DNA of 64,000 nucleotides from Isoetes taiwanensis (GCA_021234155.1 JAJEKV010000028.1:1919199-1983198); one strand, 5' to 3'; positions 36,171-48,910 are shown, numbered from the stretch's first letter. Translations and numbers: made by a program. The notes: generated from the letters alone by a model not told the origin.

Positions 36171-37601
36171 GAAGGCAGCTAGGCCTAATGAAGCCTAGAT
36201 GCGGTAAGCTCACTACAATTGCTTCTTTTTAGCTCAGCGTCAGCTCTGGCATTAGTCATTACATGTGGAGCCTTACTTGTGAAGCTTTGCATTTCACGAG
36301 GATTCCGGAGTGCTATCTCACACTCGACTCCACATGGGAGAAGGTGCTTTCGATCTCATCGGGGAAGAGATCGTGGAACTCGCGTCGATCAAGCCCGAGC
36401 TATTTAGCCCGGCAACTACTTGAGCTGCCCATGCTGGCAACAGCCCGGACTCGGCTCTTCAATCTCAAGCTTAAGATGTATACTACTTGCTGCGCTCTTG
36501 ATGCACTTGAATAAGCGTTTAGAGACGCCTGCGCATGTGATGAGACAACTTCTTTGCACAATGATCTCAATGATCTTACCCGTCGGGTGTTGGGAAGGTC
36601 ACCTTAGCTTTTCACAACCAATAATATTTCTTTGGTCCAAGATACTCCATTCACATGATCAAGTAAATTGCCTGTGCGTACTTACGCCCCCATGCGGATA
36701 TTATTCCCTTAGCAGAGTCGATGTCGAAGTTAATTCTCTTGCACAGATGCCTTCTTGCTCCACTTGCTAAGACAAGCGGGCCTTGGCTTTGACTTTAGTG
36801 GTTTCAACTTCAACATTTGAACCATTACGGGGATGCAAAGTTATGGCTACTTCACGGAGTCTATAGGACTATGAAGGACTTGGTCTTGGCCTTCTCTTTG
36901 TAAAATTACTTTATCTTGCGGCTCTGCAGCGCTGCAATATCTATTGCGGCAAAAGATATGACACTCCACCACGGGCGAGTATGAGGCTTCCTAAGCCCGA
37001 GTCGTCGTCGAACCGGGATGTCCCAATCTCCCAAATCGCTAGTGCGCCTCATGGCGGTAAGGCGTTAAGTTGTTCTATGGCACATTTTGGGGAAGCACAC
37101 GGAAGCGAAACGCTTTCTGCTCACACTCCACCGCCTCTTCTCTTTGGGCGCAGCACGCAAAGGTCACGTCTTTGCTGGAGTAGTTTGACCCCTCACACTT
37201 GTCCTTGAAGGACACACTTCTTCTCGTCTTTGCTTTCCACTGATTGCACCATATGGGCTCTAATTTGGACACTGGACTTCTTTGCTCTAGGGCTATAACT
37301 CCACGATGCTTTGCGCTTTTATCACAAATACTGCTGCCTCACTTGTACTCTGAGGTCAGATTTCATACAGAAAGCTTATAGCCTTGCACTCGCCGATCTC
37401 TTGTCTTAGGGTTTGTTAGCACTTACGGGTTCTTGAATCTCATCATTAGGCCTTCAATATATGAGCTTTCCACTTTGCATGCTTTTTCTCCCAACTTTGG
37501 CACATACATTGCTTAGCCTCCATGAATTCCCTCTGTATATTTAAGGTGACTTGTTTCCTATTTGCAGCCTATATAGAAATTCTTTTGCATCATCTTTGGA
37601 C

Positions 37602-37949
37602 TTATGCTTTCGCTTGGGGCGTAGTGGCGGCTTGAAGCTTGAGGCAAACTTCTTGAATGCGCAGCATCCTGCTTAGGCAGGTGTGCCTTGGCATAACCCT
37701 TCCACCAAATAAGTGGCACTCCTTCGGGTTAGGTTTGTTGCCACCACTGCCTTTATCCTTATCCTTGCCATGGCGTTGCCATGACAAACTCATCTCATGA
37801 GTAAACCTCTGCCTCCATGCGGAGCTTTGTTCTCGCTGAGAGTACTTTCGAGCTTCACGGCCTTCAAAACCTTTCCCGTCACGAGTCCGCAGCCTATTAC
37901 GGTGGTCGAGGAGGGTTCTTGTGTCTCTTTGTAGATCCCTCTGTAGCAT
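37602..37949 (-). pseudogene. gag C-terminus with degenerate zinc knuckle
   Basis: A basic, Arg/Gln/Lys-rich frame leads to GNKPNPKECHLFGGRVMPRH. This looks like a CCHC knuckle region that has lost part of its spacing. It lies upstream (sense direction) of the RT remnants, as expected for gag-pol. The N-terminal capsid part at 38-40 kb is not recognisable. Confidence 0.5.
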
Positions 37950-40900
37950 CCCTCTGTCTTCCCTCGCATTGTTCCTTTGCCTTCCATGCAGCGGTCACGG
38001 GCACGCTCTTCAGCTATTTCCTTTCCGGGTGGTCACAGTGCAGGCTTGGTGAAGAGTCAGGGTACAGGGGGACCCAGCCTATTCTCTTGCTCCCTCTTCT
38101 TGTCCCTTCTGTTTTCGTGATGCTTCTGCGGCAATGGCGTTACTTACCAGAACCGCTCACAGCGTGCGGCCCCTAGCAAAGCCTTTGCTCACACTCAAAG
38201 GTCAGTCCTCATACGTGATATTTCTTCTTACTACGGGGTCATGGGTCCAAATTCCTCGAACCGGGTTCCTTCTTGGGGTGGCACAAGGCGGACTGTTCTT
38301 CTAAGGTCTTGGCGTTGTCGTTCCCCGAGCCTAGGCCTCTAAGCACACTCTACAAGTAATTCATAGCTTATATGGTTAGTTTACTTGTTCTCTTGCATTG
38401 TTATGGTTTGTTGGCATAGTTGTGGAACAAAACATATCAACAAAAACATTTAAAGTCTAAAAGAAATTATATTTATATTATATAATATTTCGGTACAAAG
38501 TCTCGCGATCAAGAGTCTAACTAGTCTTGAAATGGCCCAGGTAAGGCCAGGTTATCCTCAAGGAACTTCTTAACTTGGGCCATTCCTCTTAGGAATGACC
38601 CAAGTTCACGATAACGCTGACGAGCATACCTGAGCTCGCCGACTCTCTTCACCTAGCGATTGGATGTAAGGGCCTTGATCCGCCTTGATCGCGGCGTGCG
38701 ATGGGGTATGGCCAGTCAAAGATCAAGTGCCATTGCTCTCTTGACGGACAGCATAGTCGACATTTGGCGCTTCTGCGGCATGCCTAGCGAAGCTTTGAGA
38801 GTGCAATCGGCAGCGACACTCCTTCCTCACCTCTGGGGCTGAACTTGCGGTGTATCCGCTACTCTCCCACATCTAGCGGCGGTGGCGAGTGGCCAGTACC
38901 CTCGAGGGGATCTGTTGTCGTTGGCCGTGCGGATAATTCTCCACTTGTTTAGCCCTCACTCCTATCTTGCCCGTACGTATTAAACAAGCCTCCATCACAG
39001 GTGAAGCTCCATTAGTCTTCCGTTGTGGAATTGAAGCTCTCCACGAGGTCGATTCTGTATACTACTTAGGGGGTGGTGTCGAAACTGGAGCATTAGGATG
39101 CTGCGTGGTCTTCCCGCGGATCCCCACATCTGTTCTTGGAGGCGAGGAACTCCTCCTCGTTTAGCAGCTCGGCTCGTCATCGTTTTGTCTTTCTTGTAGG
39201 CTGGATGTCGGGAGAGTCGACTCCCTGTATAGGTGGCTAGGCCTCCCTCGCCTGAAGCGGAGAAGTCAAGGCTCCCCACGGACGATAAAGTAGATCCAAT
39301 TCAGGGACTACTTGAAGTGGTACGAGTAGGAAGCGGAGTTCATCCAATCGAGGCTCCCCTCTCACCCGTTAGGAGGTTGCGAGATGTCATTTGGTGAATG
39401 CTCCTCTCCCGTTGATGATGATAGGGGCTGAGCACGTGAGTGTGCCTGGCCCAGGTGGAACAACTGCAGTGTTACTGCTTGGAAACACGCTTTCGAAGTT
39501 GTCGGCTCACGTGCAGCGTGCGTTTCACCTCCCCTGCGGAGTGGGAGCTCGGGTGTACTTATGGGTGGTCAGGCTCTCTCTTCTTCCCTCTCCTCCTTCA
39601 CACTTCTTTGAGATGAAGCCTGCGCTCTGCTTTGTATGGGGTCCCACCTCCGCTCCGGAGGGATAGAGTTACCCCCATTGGGTTTTTGGTAGCGGTGGGA
39701 TAAGAAGATAGCTAGAGACAGCGGTGTAGGAGAAGTACTTGGTCTGTTGTTGCATGGGGACCATGCAGTCTAGCGACCCTCTGCGCCTTGTTAGTTAGAG
39801 TACTTGGCGATGTTGGGGACATGCGTAAAGTACTTGAAGGTGGCGAAATATCTTATGCAGGGGCTTTGAACAAGGAGGTCCTACCTGGCTTTAGCGAAAC
39901 TTCTGCTAGCACTTGCCTATATCTTTGCGGGGTTGCATTTAGAAACTGGATGTCAATTTCTTAAAAGACTTGGAAGATATACGTTGACATCACGCCTGGC
40001 GGCTATAGACGCAGCTGACACCATCGCTAAAGTCGATGAGTGGCCATTGATCCTAGCGGAGAAGAGAATTATCGAGCCAGGATCTGGCGCCTCGAGGGGC
40101 CCAGGAAGATGCGCCCTAAGCGGTGGAGAGAAAACTTTGCGAGTGCTAGATGAAATGGAACCTATTTATAGAAAAGGGAAAACCTAATTTTTTGGACAAT
40201 CCTAAATTTTCCAAGATTGGGTGATTCTACCATAAGGAGGTGCAATTACAGGTTTGAAGACTACTTTGCGTGTTTTGGCATACTAAAACAACTAAAGAAC
40301 CTATTTTAATTGGTGGAGATCATTTTAGTTATGGCATGGTGAAGAAAATTCGCGAGGTCTCACCTGCGTTAGCCCGGGCCAGATAATGAGAAGTTCATTT
40401 TAAAGTAAGCACGGCGATGTGAACATAAACTAAATGGGCTAAACTTGATCGTTTGGTGATCAGAACGTAATTCCACTAAACGCTGTAGGTTAGTGTGACC
40501 CCTTATTTGTTCGATTTAGAGCTGTTTTGGGCATTTTTGGGCATGGTCTCCTGCGTTGCGCTGACGAAAGGCCGAGAATGTCATTTTACGTCACAGCGTA
40601 GCGGCGTGTGAGCATCGTCTCCAATTTTGCTCAAAAACTCAAAATTTAACCAAAATAAAGCGGAATTCTATAACTTAGCAATTACGTAGATCAGGACACA
40701 TTATTTGCACAAAAATTCCTTACATTAACAAATTGTTTCATTATTTACAGGTTTCGAGAAGCTCTCCCTTGATGTGCCTAACAAAGGTGCACCATCCATA
40801 AACTGGCGTGACCCATAACCCGGCGTGCAGTCTTTTGGTAGTTGAATCTTGTAAAATCTTTGCCTTATTTTTGCCTCTAGCATATCACAGCCAGACACAA

Positions 40901-42163
40901 CAACATTTAGGTCAAGATCTGCGCGTAATACGTGTTATACTCTTGTATAACTTCTGGGACCAAAGCGTTAGCGAAGCGGTGCAGGGGAGGATCAAGAGTC
41001 AGTAACTTCTCACAGAATGGGTTTTGTTTGGGGGCTCTGGTTTTATGACTGCTTCCATTTGACTAGGGTGCTTAAGGGGCTTGTTGCGATTGGCCGGCTA
41101 GAGGTGCGGCTACTTGTGAGACATTAAGCCTTGTTCAGTTCTCCGCACTGTTCTCACGGTAATAGGCATTGTGTGCCTCCACTTCTATGTAAGCGTTGGC
41201 GCTTCCTTGATCCTCCCATTAGACCTTGGCCCGAGGTCTATGCATATACTCCGTTGTGGCCCGTGGGGACTTTGACCCTATCCAGTGAGGCGGTGCAGGA
41301 AAACCGAGAACAGCACATGCGGTGATCACCTTTCGAGGTGCCACTGGCTGGGGACTTCTCCTCCGGCCAAAGGGGGTTTTGAAGAACTTTGATGTCGAGA
41401 CATGGTCATTAAATTAAATTGGTAGTAGAGTCTCTGCTGACCAAACTCGTTCTGATGGTGATCCCAGTTCACAAACACCAACCTTCGGCATACTACATTT
41501 GCAGCCTTGATGCCTTTTTGCAACTAACTTCTTCTTAAAACCGGTTGGTTGTATAAAATTATATTTTATTCTCCCTCTTCGTGGCACTCCACGTCTTCGT
41601 GCACTTAGCGATGAAGCGTGTAAGGTCTTTGCGCTGCAGGTAGGGGTAAGCCAGTGTGGCTGCTCATCACATTTTCACGCCGGGTACCTCCTTAGCGTTC
41701 TTTTCGCTGTCAGCGTCTCTTGAGGATCACGGTGCGCATAATGTCGGGCGCTCCTGCTTCCTTGACTTGGTAGAAAACAAGTCCGATCGCTGCGCTAAGC
41801 TGGATGACGATCCGCCTTGCGAGATTCTTAAGGTACCCTACGAATGAGGCGAGAATTGGAGATTAAACGCTGGCGAGCCTGCTTGATCTGTTTTGTCTTG
41901 AGCCATATTTGATGGATTCGTCAATTCAGGGCTTAAACGCACCGGAAGATGCGCCTTGGCCGGACGAGCAGCTTCCCTAAGGAAAGAGCAGCGGGGAAAT
42001 GGGAGGGTCTAGGTCTATTTATAGGGGTCAATTTTAGGTCAACTTTTGGCTTCCTTTTTGGGGTGCTAAAACATCTAAAACACCTAATTAAGCACATGGT
42101 CTCACCGCGTTCTTGACGAAAATGAAAAATTCATTTCTGTCTGGCTAGCGGCGATGGCCATCA

Positions 42164-42177
42164 GGGGCTGAATCCCA
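42164..42177 (-). promoter_or_regulatory. Candidate tRNA primer-binding site
   Basis: The minus strand reads TGGGATTCAGCCCC right after the 5' LTR. This resembles the initiator-Met tRNA complement TGGTATCAGAGCC with a few changes, as expected in a decayed copy. Confidence 0.5.
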
Positions 42178-42179
42178 CT

Positions 42180-44240
42180 ATTAAGTTTAACACTTTTAAA
42201 CATGTAATTTACTTACAATTCTCTTACGATTCTTAGCTCTAATTTAAATTATCAAGCTATTTTATTGTAATTCATGACTTTTTAATGTGTTTGAAAATTT
42301 GAATGTCTCACGTTGCGCTTGACAGAAAATGAAAATCTCATTCCTGTCTGGCTGTGACCCACGTGTGAAGACTCCTACACACGAGGGTTGGCTCACCAAT
42401 TGTTAATCTTTTATGTTTTCATTCCATTTTAGGCTGACATTACTAGCTTAGCAAAACTAAAAAATGAAAGAATTTTCCCATTTTTGAGGTTTAGGATCTA
42501 TCAAGTTAGTACTAAGAACATGGCGGTGCTTTGCTCTTGGTCTCCAAGAACATTGCTTTCTGACCACCCTTTGTGGCGTCCCCTACTTTTCGCATCTGAT
42601 TGCACACCGCGGTATACAAGCGGAGTTCTTCCCCTATACCGGCTCCATCTTGGGTAAGGCCACTCCACATGACAACAGCGAGTAGCGGTTCAGTGGGAGA
42701 AGAGTGAAGGGGTCATTTTTACCCACAGATCTCCCTGGGGAGCCTACCTAGGCTGGCGAGGCGTAAACATACATGTCGGTATATAAAAGAGCAACACACA
42801 TACACCCGCAGCTAGGGTGGTACATCCTATCTGCAATAGACAATGATCGGCCTGGCCCACATAGGGGAATCCTACCCAAGGCTTTCGGAACCGAGGGATG
42901 GGTGACAAGCTTGGGTCTCGAGTTCATTACTTGACGAATTCATAGCAGTAGTTTGGGCGGCATAAGAACATGGCAATGGGTAGTCCACTCCATCCGCCCC
43001 TCCTGTGCACACTTTGCGAGTAGGTTGAAAAGTGTAGGGACGTACGTAGCGTAGGGTTACTAGCGAAGGGGGCTAAGTCTCTTTGCGTTTACATCTCCCC
43101 GGCCAGATGGGCGGGTAGGAATCACTCCCTCGAGATCTACATCTTGACTCAAGGTGACTAGAGGGCCTCTTGTTGAGCAATGGAAGTCATAAACACCACT
43201 TCAGATTATGCGAGGCCCATGCCTTGCCCACACTCGGTGGCAAGCCATTAGACCTAGTCACAATGATCCCAGGTAGACTTTACACACCCGAGAGGGATCG
43301 TTCAAGAGTCGAACCACGAACCTCCTTCTTAGCGGTCGGCCCCCTTCACCCTGGCAGTTGTGGTTCTTGTACCACAGGCGAATCTATAGTGTGCTAGAGG
43401 GAAGCTGAAATCTAGGAAGCATCTACTACCAAGCTTTAGGTAAGCTACCCCCTTCCCAATACAAAGGAGTTCATAGAGATACTTCTTCCCACATACATCA
43501 AGTAAGAGGGGCAAAAACAAAGATCTAATCTATATCCTTAGAGTTAGGTTCTTTAGTTAGGATTTTATATCTAGAGATCTGAAGTACTATGGGCAATTTA
43601 ATAGGCTAAACCTCACCGATTCCATGGCGAAAATAGGGTTTAGACTATTTAGTCAATACTGATCGCCAGGTTCCTCCTCGACTTTGAGTTAGGCCATCTT
43701 TTGCTGAAATGCACCGAGATCAAAGGGAAACTAAGGGTGCAATTCTCTCGGGCAATGCGAAGGCCGATTTGACCCTTGGAGGCTGACCAAAGCGAGCTCC
43801 TAAAACCTAAGCAGCGAAATGGAGCAGAGTTAGGGTTTCCCTTCCTAAAGAGACAAGGGGGGTGGTTAGGGTTTCCAATTATCCTTTGGCATGTGGGATA
43901 ATTGGGAATGAGCCTGCTGTGGCTAGGTAGTAAAGGTGCCACATGGAAAGGTGTGTGCCCATTATTAATAAATGTGCACATTGGAGAATGTGCACATTAA
44001 TTGCACCTTGGGTGTGGCCCACTTGGCATAAAGTGTCCATATTGGAAAATGTGCACCTAGGTTAATGTGCACATGGTTAAATGTGCACATTAGCAAATGC
44101 ACATTCCCTGCAAGTTGCCCCCTAGGGGCTACCCGCCTGGCTATACTTCGCCGCACTGGCCACGGTGGTGCGGTAATGCTGCGTGATTTAGGGCAAAGAT
44201 GCGATACGCCCCGGACCGTGATATTGTGCCGAACGCCACA
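42180..44240 (-). repeat. 5' LTR of the Ty3/gypsy element (right copy)
   Basis: It aligns end to end with the left copy (ctctaattta at 42237, caagttgccccc at 44111, start TGTGGCGTTCGG at 44240 on the minus strand). It keeps more copies of the gtgcacatt motif near its outer end than the left copy does. The inner boundary is set by the primer-binding-like site at 42164-42177. Confidence 0.8.
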
Positions 44241-44790
44241 TTGCCCCTCGGATCCACCCTTTACTCTCGCTTCTGGGACCGCAAAGATCAAGATATGGTG
44301 CCTCTCCGACCTCAAATGCCTCCCCACAAAATGGATCCGGAAGCATTTAACCAAGATTGAAAACCCAGAGATGCCGCCGATCCGTAGAAGCAAAAAATAA
44401 AACAAGAACAAGAAAAGAAGGAAACCCTAGCCGAGCAACCCGGCCATAGCCGAAAACTCCCCACAAGAACAAGACGTCCAAAAATTTGAATTTTTAGTGA
44501 GATATTCCGTGATGGTGATTCTGTGGCATGGAATAAAAGTGGGGTGATTCCGTTCCGCGTATTTTATGGAGGTGATTCCACGGAAGGTATAAAATGGACG
44601 GTCGGGATGCACCCTTTAGATGGATGGTATCGATCAATCGAAGGTACACCGGATTAATCGCCGCACGGATAACGGGCCTCCGTGAAACGATCCCGCTCCC
44701 GGCGGGTCCGTGGATTCTCACGGGATGGAATTTTTTGCGATGGAATCACAATAACCAGGGTAAAAATATTTTCACGCCTTCAGGTCTAAA
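44241..44790. repeat. Right interior and terminal inverted repeat
   Basis: After the LTR, the sequence from about 44495 carries spaced ggtgattcc motifs, the inverted form of the ggaatcacc motifs at 29200-29640. It ends with the conserved terminal segment 44721-44772. This pairs with 29105-29650. Confidence 0.7.
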
Positions 44791-45290
44791 GATTTAAAAA
44801 AATGATGAAGCACATGATGCTCCATACGTCATTGAGCAAATTACTTGATTAACTAGGGCTTGCATTGCTTAACTAAGGTTTGTCATTCGTGCAGTTCAGG
44901 CTTATGTCATCAAGAATTTGTGGTGAACTTAGGATATCTTGAATGCTTTATTATCAAAGAATAGAATAGAAAAGAAAATTTTAACGTCCACATATGTTTC
45001 GTTAAGGGCTCTACCATACATAACACTACCAAATAACGGCCTGTGCAAACGTGTGCTTTTTCTTTTTTTTTTATTTATTTCTATTCTATAGATGGATACC
45101 ACGGGTCCACAATAATAATTGGTTGGAAGAATCCAACATTGGGCCTAACTTAAGATTTAAAAAGATGATATTGCTTATGGGAAGCACATGATGTTCCATA
45201 CTTTCATTGAGTAATTTACTTGATTAACTAATGGTTTGCATTGATTAACTAAGATCTGTCATTCATGCAGCTCGATAAAATTGATAAGGA
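44791..45290. repeat. Direct duplication of the insertion flank (unoccupied copy)
   Basis: 44795-44900 (aagcacatgatgctccatac, ttacttgattaac) repeats at 45170-45270. 45007-45050 (agggctctaccatacataac) repeats the left flank at 28998-29045. So a flank pair X-Y exists twice, once split by the inverted-repeat element and once joined. A LINE-like end (taacgtccac next to gaatagaatag) interrupts the joined copy at 44962-44985. Confidence 0.6.
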
Positions 45291-46793
45291 CGTTGTGTTA
45301 AATTTGTTCTTTTATGTCATTAATGCCTCCATATTGCTACGTCATTATGTACTAGATTACGAGTCTAGGGTTGCACATTGACGTAGTAAGGCACATTTTC
45401 TAACTTAATAGTAAGAAATTAATTGAATACAGTTTAGCATCCGAGGAGGACAAAAACAAATATATATGAAACCCAAACAATAAACAAGAACAAAATTTTA
45501 TGTATAGCCAACCAGGGATCTGCAAGCTAGTCATCAAGAATAATGGCAACCCTTGGATAATGATGAAGGCATGTTTTTTTAACTTCAATTGTTGAGACAA
45601 CTCAATAACTGCAGTTTGTGGAGTATGTGTTGAGATGGCAGAATTATGATGCTACTAATATGTAGCATAATAACAGGGGTTTTTTTTTGTGTTTTTGTAC
45701 GCTTTTCACAAAGGTTTTCCTAAGATTTCATGGCATATTCGAATGGATGTACTAATGCGTACATCTAGAGTGCACCATTTCTTAGTCGTTGATTTAGATT
45801 TTTTTTTTTCAATGGTCCAACATCCAAGGGCTCACAACAAAAGCCCTCTTTTTATTTTAGGGGTTGAACATGCAAGCCTCGTGAATAGCATTTCAGGGCA
45901 AGCATCGAAAAAACCATTTTAGGGTTTTATTTTTTTTGCAGGGATCGGCAGGTGAAGGCAAAGGATGAACTCCTTCCTTAGTCGGACGAGAGGTTGGGTC
46001 TGGTGGGTGTATGAAATTAAAGCCAGTTTCAACAGCTTGCAGCAACAAGACCGATTTAGAGTTTGCTTTTGTTTGTGCAGATAGTAGCAGAAAGAGATTC
46101 CGGGATGTTTGTTTTAGATGCTGGCGCTCTTGGTAAAGGTCGGGCCTGTATATAAGGGCAGTTGAGGACATGCATATCTCAACTTTTGCTACAGCTTCGG
46201 ACCCAGACCTCTGCTACAGTAACTTCTGGACGCTACAATAACTTGTGGACGCACTACATGATTTTCGACCTTGTTCCGACAACAGCAACTGCCCGACACA
46301 AACACAAACACTCAGATCGAATCCAGTCCTTTCCAAATCCCATTCTTATCCTTATCTTATACTACATATAAAATTACTGGCTTAACTTTCGGGTTCCAAA
46401 TGTCAACAAAAAAAATTCCAAAATGTCCAGATTTGGAATCAGAAATTGATTTCCGGCGGCCAGGCTATCTGCTCTGTCTGTTCTACATCTCGCCTAAAAC
46501 GATTGCACCGGACCCAAATTTGGTGCTGCTCGTAGTTCCGGCAGGCCCCATGAGTACCAAGCCAAGCCTCTTTGCTACAGGGCTCTTACAGATCTTTGGA
46601 AAAGCAAGCTCTTGCAGCGCGCTTGTGAAGTAACAGATTTCCTCAGCTATACAACAGAAGACTCCGTGGGAGAAAGTTTTGCTACCAGAATTTTGGTGAC
46701 CGTTCCTTTGTTACAGGGCTCTGGTTTTCACTCCGTACTGTTTCGGCTTTAATCTAACCGATTCTCAGCAAAGACTTGCGTTTTCATACCAAA
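45291..46793. other. Intergenic
   Basis: Several poly(T) runs lie here (45674, 45800, 45929). Plus frames at 45689-45922 and 46271-46633 lack recognisable motifs. I see nothing I can support as a gene. Confidence 0.4.
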
Positions 46794-47111
46794 TCACTTG
46801 GCTGGATGGTCTTCCTCTATGATTTGATAAAGTTCTTTTCCAAAATTAAACTTTCGTTTTTTTATTACGGTTATATTGGGTGCAACTAAGAAGTCTTGCA
46901 TAGCTTGCAAAGGATCTAGGAGCGTTGATTGGCATAGGCATTTTATGATTCCTACACTAATTTCTGGGAAAGAATAAAAACTTGGCTTTGCTATAAGCTC
47001 AATAAGCTCAATGATCTGAGGTAAGCTGAGGTAAGCTGCAATCCTTATCTCTTGAATGTAATCTAGGTTAGCAAGTAAACTTGCACCTCTATTTGTAAGC
47101 ACGAGTAGCAA
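46794..47111 (-). other. Leucine-rich helical ORF, unassigned
   Basis: A 105-codon frame reads DYIQEIRIAAYLSLPQIIEL and then PEISVGIIKCLCQSTLLDPL. The regular spacing of hydrophobic residues suggests helical (HEAT/armadillo-like) repeats, perhaps one exon of a larger gene or pseudogene. No further exons were found on this strand in the neighbourhood. Confidence 0.25.
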
Positions 47112-47699
47112 AGAAATTCATACAAGAATTAGATAAATGGAACGTCTCTTTGTTCGTGATGCTTTGTCATAGACTGTGTTACTTTCAGCGTACCGGGTCT
47201 CTTGATGCAATGCACTAAGTTGGGTTTATTCCTGCAATGTTTATAATGTAGGATGGTCTATACTTCTATTTGTAGGATAGAGGAGGTGATGCAGCTTTTA
47301 ATTCTACCCCATAGGGCATAGTTTTGCTGAATCTAGAAAAAGAGCATAGAGCAGATGAGGCCTTTACCTCTTGGCATGGCACAATGTTAGAAATTGCATA
47401 AGGATGGTTGGTTATCATGTCAAATGCAAAAGGGAAATTTAAGCGTATCATTTATTTGCAAATAAACCTTTTTGGCATAACAATCATTGAGTCACATGTC
47501 TAATAATTTTCTGTTGTCTGCATTAGTACGATTTCAATATCCTGATTCTTAATATGATCTTTATGACCTGGTTCATGTGGATCTCATGCAGAAATACATG
47601 CACGGTTAGTCTTGTGTACAAAAGAAGGCCGTGTTATTTTAGAACTAGCGTGGACTCCAGGTAATGCTTTCTTTCTGGTAGCAGATATCTTTTTGCTTA
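47112..47699. other. Intergenic
   Basis: No domain, repeat or RNA gene recognised. The only minus frame (47266-47451) looks non-coding. Confidence 0.4.
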
Positions 47700-48550
47700 T
47701 TTGACCTATTGAAACTATGAATTTGAGAAATATGCACCTAAGTGCTTTCGTAGGACACTCATCACGCTTTCCAATAAATGCTCATGGATAAAAAACAAAG
47801 CTTTCTTTTTCATATTATGCCGTTTACATGCTCTGATGTTGTCAAACTAGAACAGCCTATGGATTTTGCCATTTTTGACATATCTAGAATAAAATTTTGA
47901 AAACTCTGTGCCTAGCATTTTCTTTAGATTATCTTGCAAGCTTTCCAACAGATACCCTTGCTAATAAAACAGAGCTTTGCTTTGCAAGTTATGGCTGAAA
48001 TTGGAAAATAGTTTGATTTCATGCAGTTGTGTTGTGGCTGATATGTTTTGCTGTATTTGACCCATTTAAACTATGAACTTCAGAAATATGCACCTAAGTG
48101 CTTTTGTAACACGCTCATTAAGCTTTCCAATAAATGTTCATGGATAAAAAACAGAGCTTTCTTTTTGAAGTTATGTCCTTTACATGTTCTACTGTCAAAC
48201 TAGGACAGCAAGTGGATTTTGCCATTTTTGACATACCTACATCAAAAATTTGAATACTTTGCGCCTAGCATTATTTTTAGATCTTCTTGGAGGCTTTCCA
48301 ACGGATACGCTTGCTAATAAAACAGAGCTCTGCTTTGCAAGTTATGGCCGAAATTACAAAATAGTTTTATTTCATGCAGTTGTGTTGTGGTTAATATATT
48401 TTGCTTTATTTGACCCATTTAATTTACCTAAATGCTTTTGTAGGATGCTCATTAAGCTTTCCAATAAATGCTCATGGATCAAAAACAGAGCTTTCTTTTT
48501 GAAGTTATGTCCTTTACATGCTATGTTGTCAAACTAGGACAGCAAGTGGA
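47700..48550 (+). repeat. Satellite-like array of ~175-bp monomers in dimer form
   Basis: Five related monomers start with a ccta landmark at 47737, 47911, 48093, 48264 and 48427 (spacings 174, 182, 171, 163). Odd monomers share cacctaagtgctttcgtag-like starts and even monomers share gcctagcattttc-like starts. The higher-order unit is therefore a dimer of about 355 bases, present about 2.4 times. Each monomer has a core close to gctttccaa..ataaaacagagctttc..agttatg. Confidence 0.85.
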
Positions 48551-48910
48551 TTTTCTATGTAATATAATGTGGATGCCTCAATTTTAAGCGCTCATTTTTT
48601 GAATGATCCCCTTGCAGAATTCTGTATCTCCTTATAAAATTAAGCTACAGAATTATCCTTAGCAACTGATCACATTGTACGTGGCATCATGTATTATCAT
48701 TTCTTAGGTTCACGACTGTCTGTTTATATTATGTGAAATTGCTATATAGAAAATTTGAAAAAGCAAAGCATATGTCGGACGCAATAATGGAGATTTTAAG
48801 CAGATTGTATGTACTTGAATAGTTGGAACTTTGGATGTTTTGTAGCTAAATAGGAACCAATTCACGAAATGGGTCCTGATTTGGCAAAGATTTGAAGTGT
48901 TCTAGGCGGG
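48551..48910. other. Intergenic
   Basis: AT-rich, with no recognised feature before the LINE tail. Confidence 0.4.

Larger units (their letters stand above)
30600..44240 (-). mobile_element. Decayed Ty3/gypsy (chromovirus-type) LTR retrotransposon
   Basis: Two direct long repeats of about 2 kb (left near 30600-32619, right near 42180-44240) enclose, on the minus strand and in the order expected for Ty3/gypsy: a gag end with a degenerate zinc knuckle (37602-37949), RT (36170-35640), RNase H (35334-35134), integrase (34720-34250) and a possible chromodomain (33731-33372). A primer-binding-like site lies beside the right LTR and a polypurine tract beside the left LTR. Every frame is broken by stops and indels, and the LTRs differ by many substitutions and small indels. 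The copy is therefore old or poorly assembled, and inactive. Confidence 0.88.
29097..44790. mobile_element. Inverted-repeat element containing an LTR retrotransposon
   Basis: The outer ends are inverted. Plus-strand 29113-29164 and the reverse complement of 44721-44772 agree at about 50 of 52 positions (core AAAATATTTTTACC, GGTTATTGTGATT, ATCGCAAAAAATTCCATCCC). Similarity continues more weakly inward for over 100 bases (gaggcccgttat). Subterminal DNA on both sides carries repeated GGAATCAC motifs. Without the Ty3/gypsy insertion the element would be about 2 kb with no ORF I recognise, hence non-autonomous. AAAGAT occurs just outside both ends (about 29092 and 44788) and may be the target duplication. 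Confidence 0.65.
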
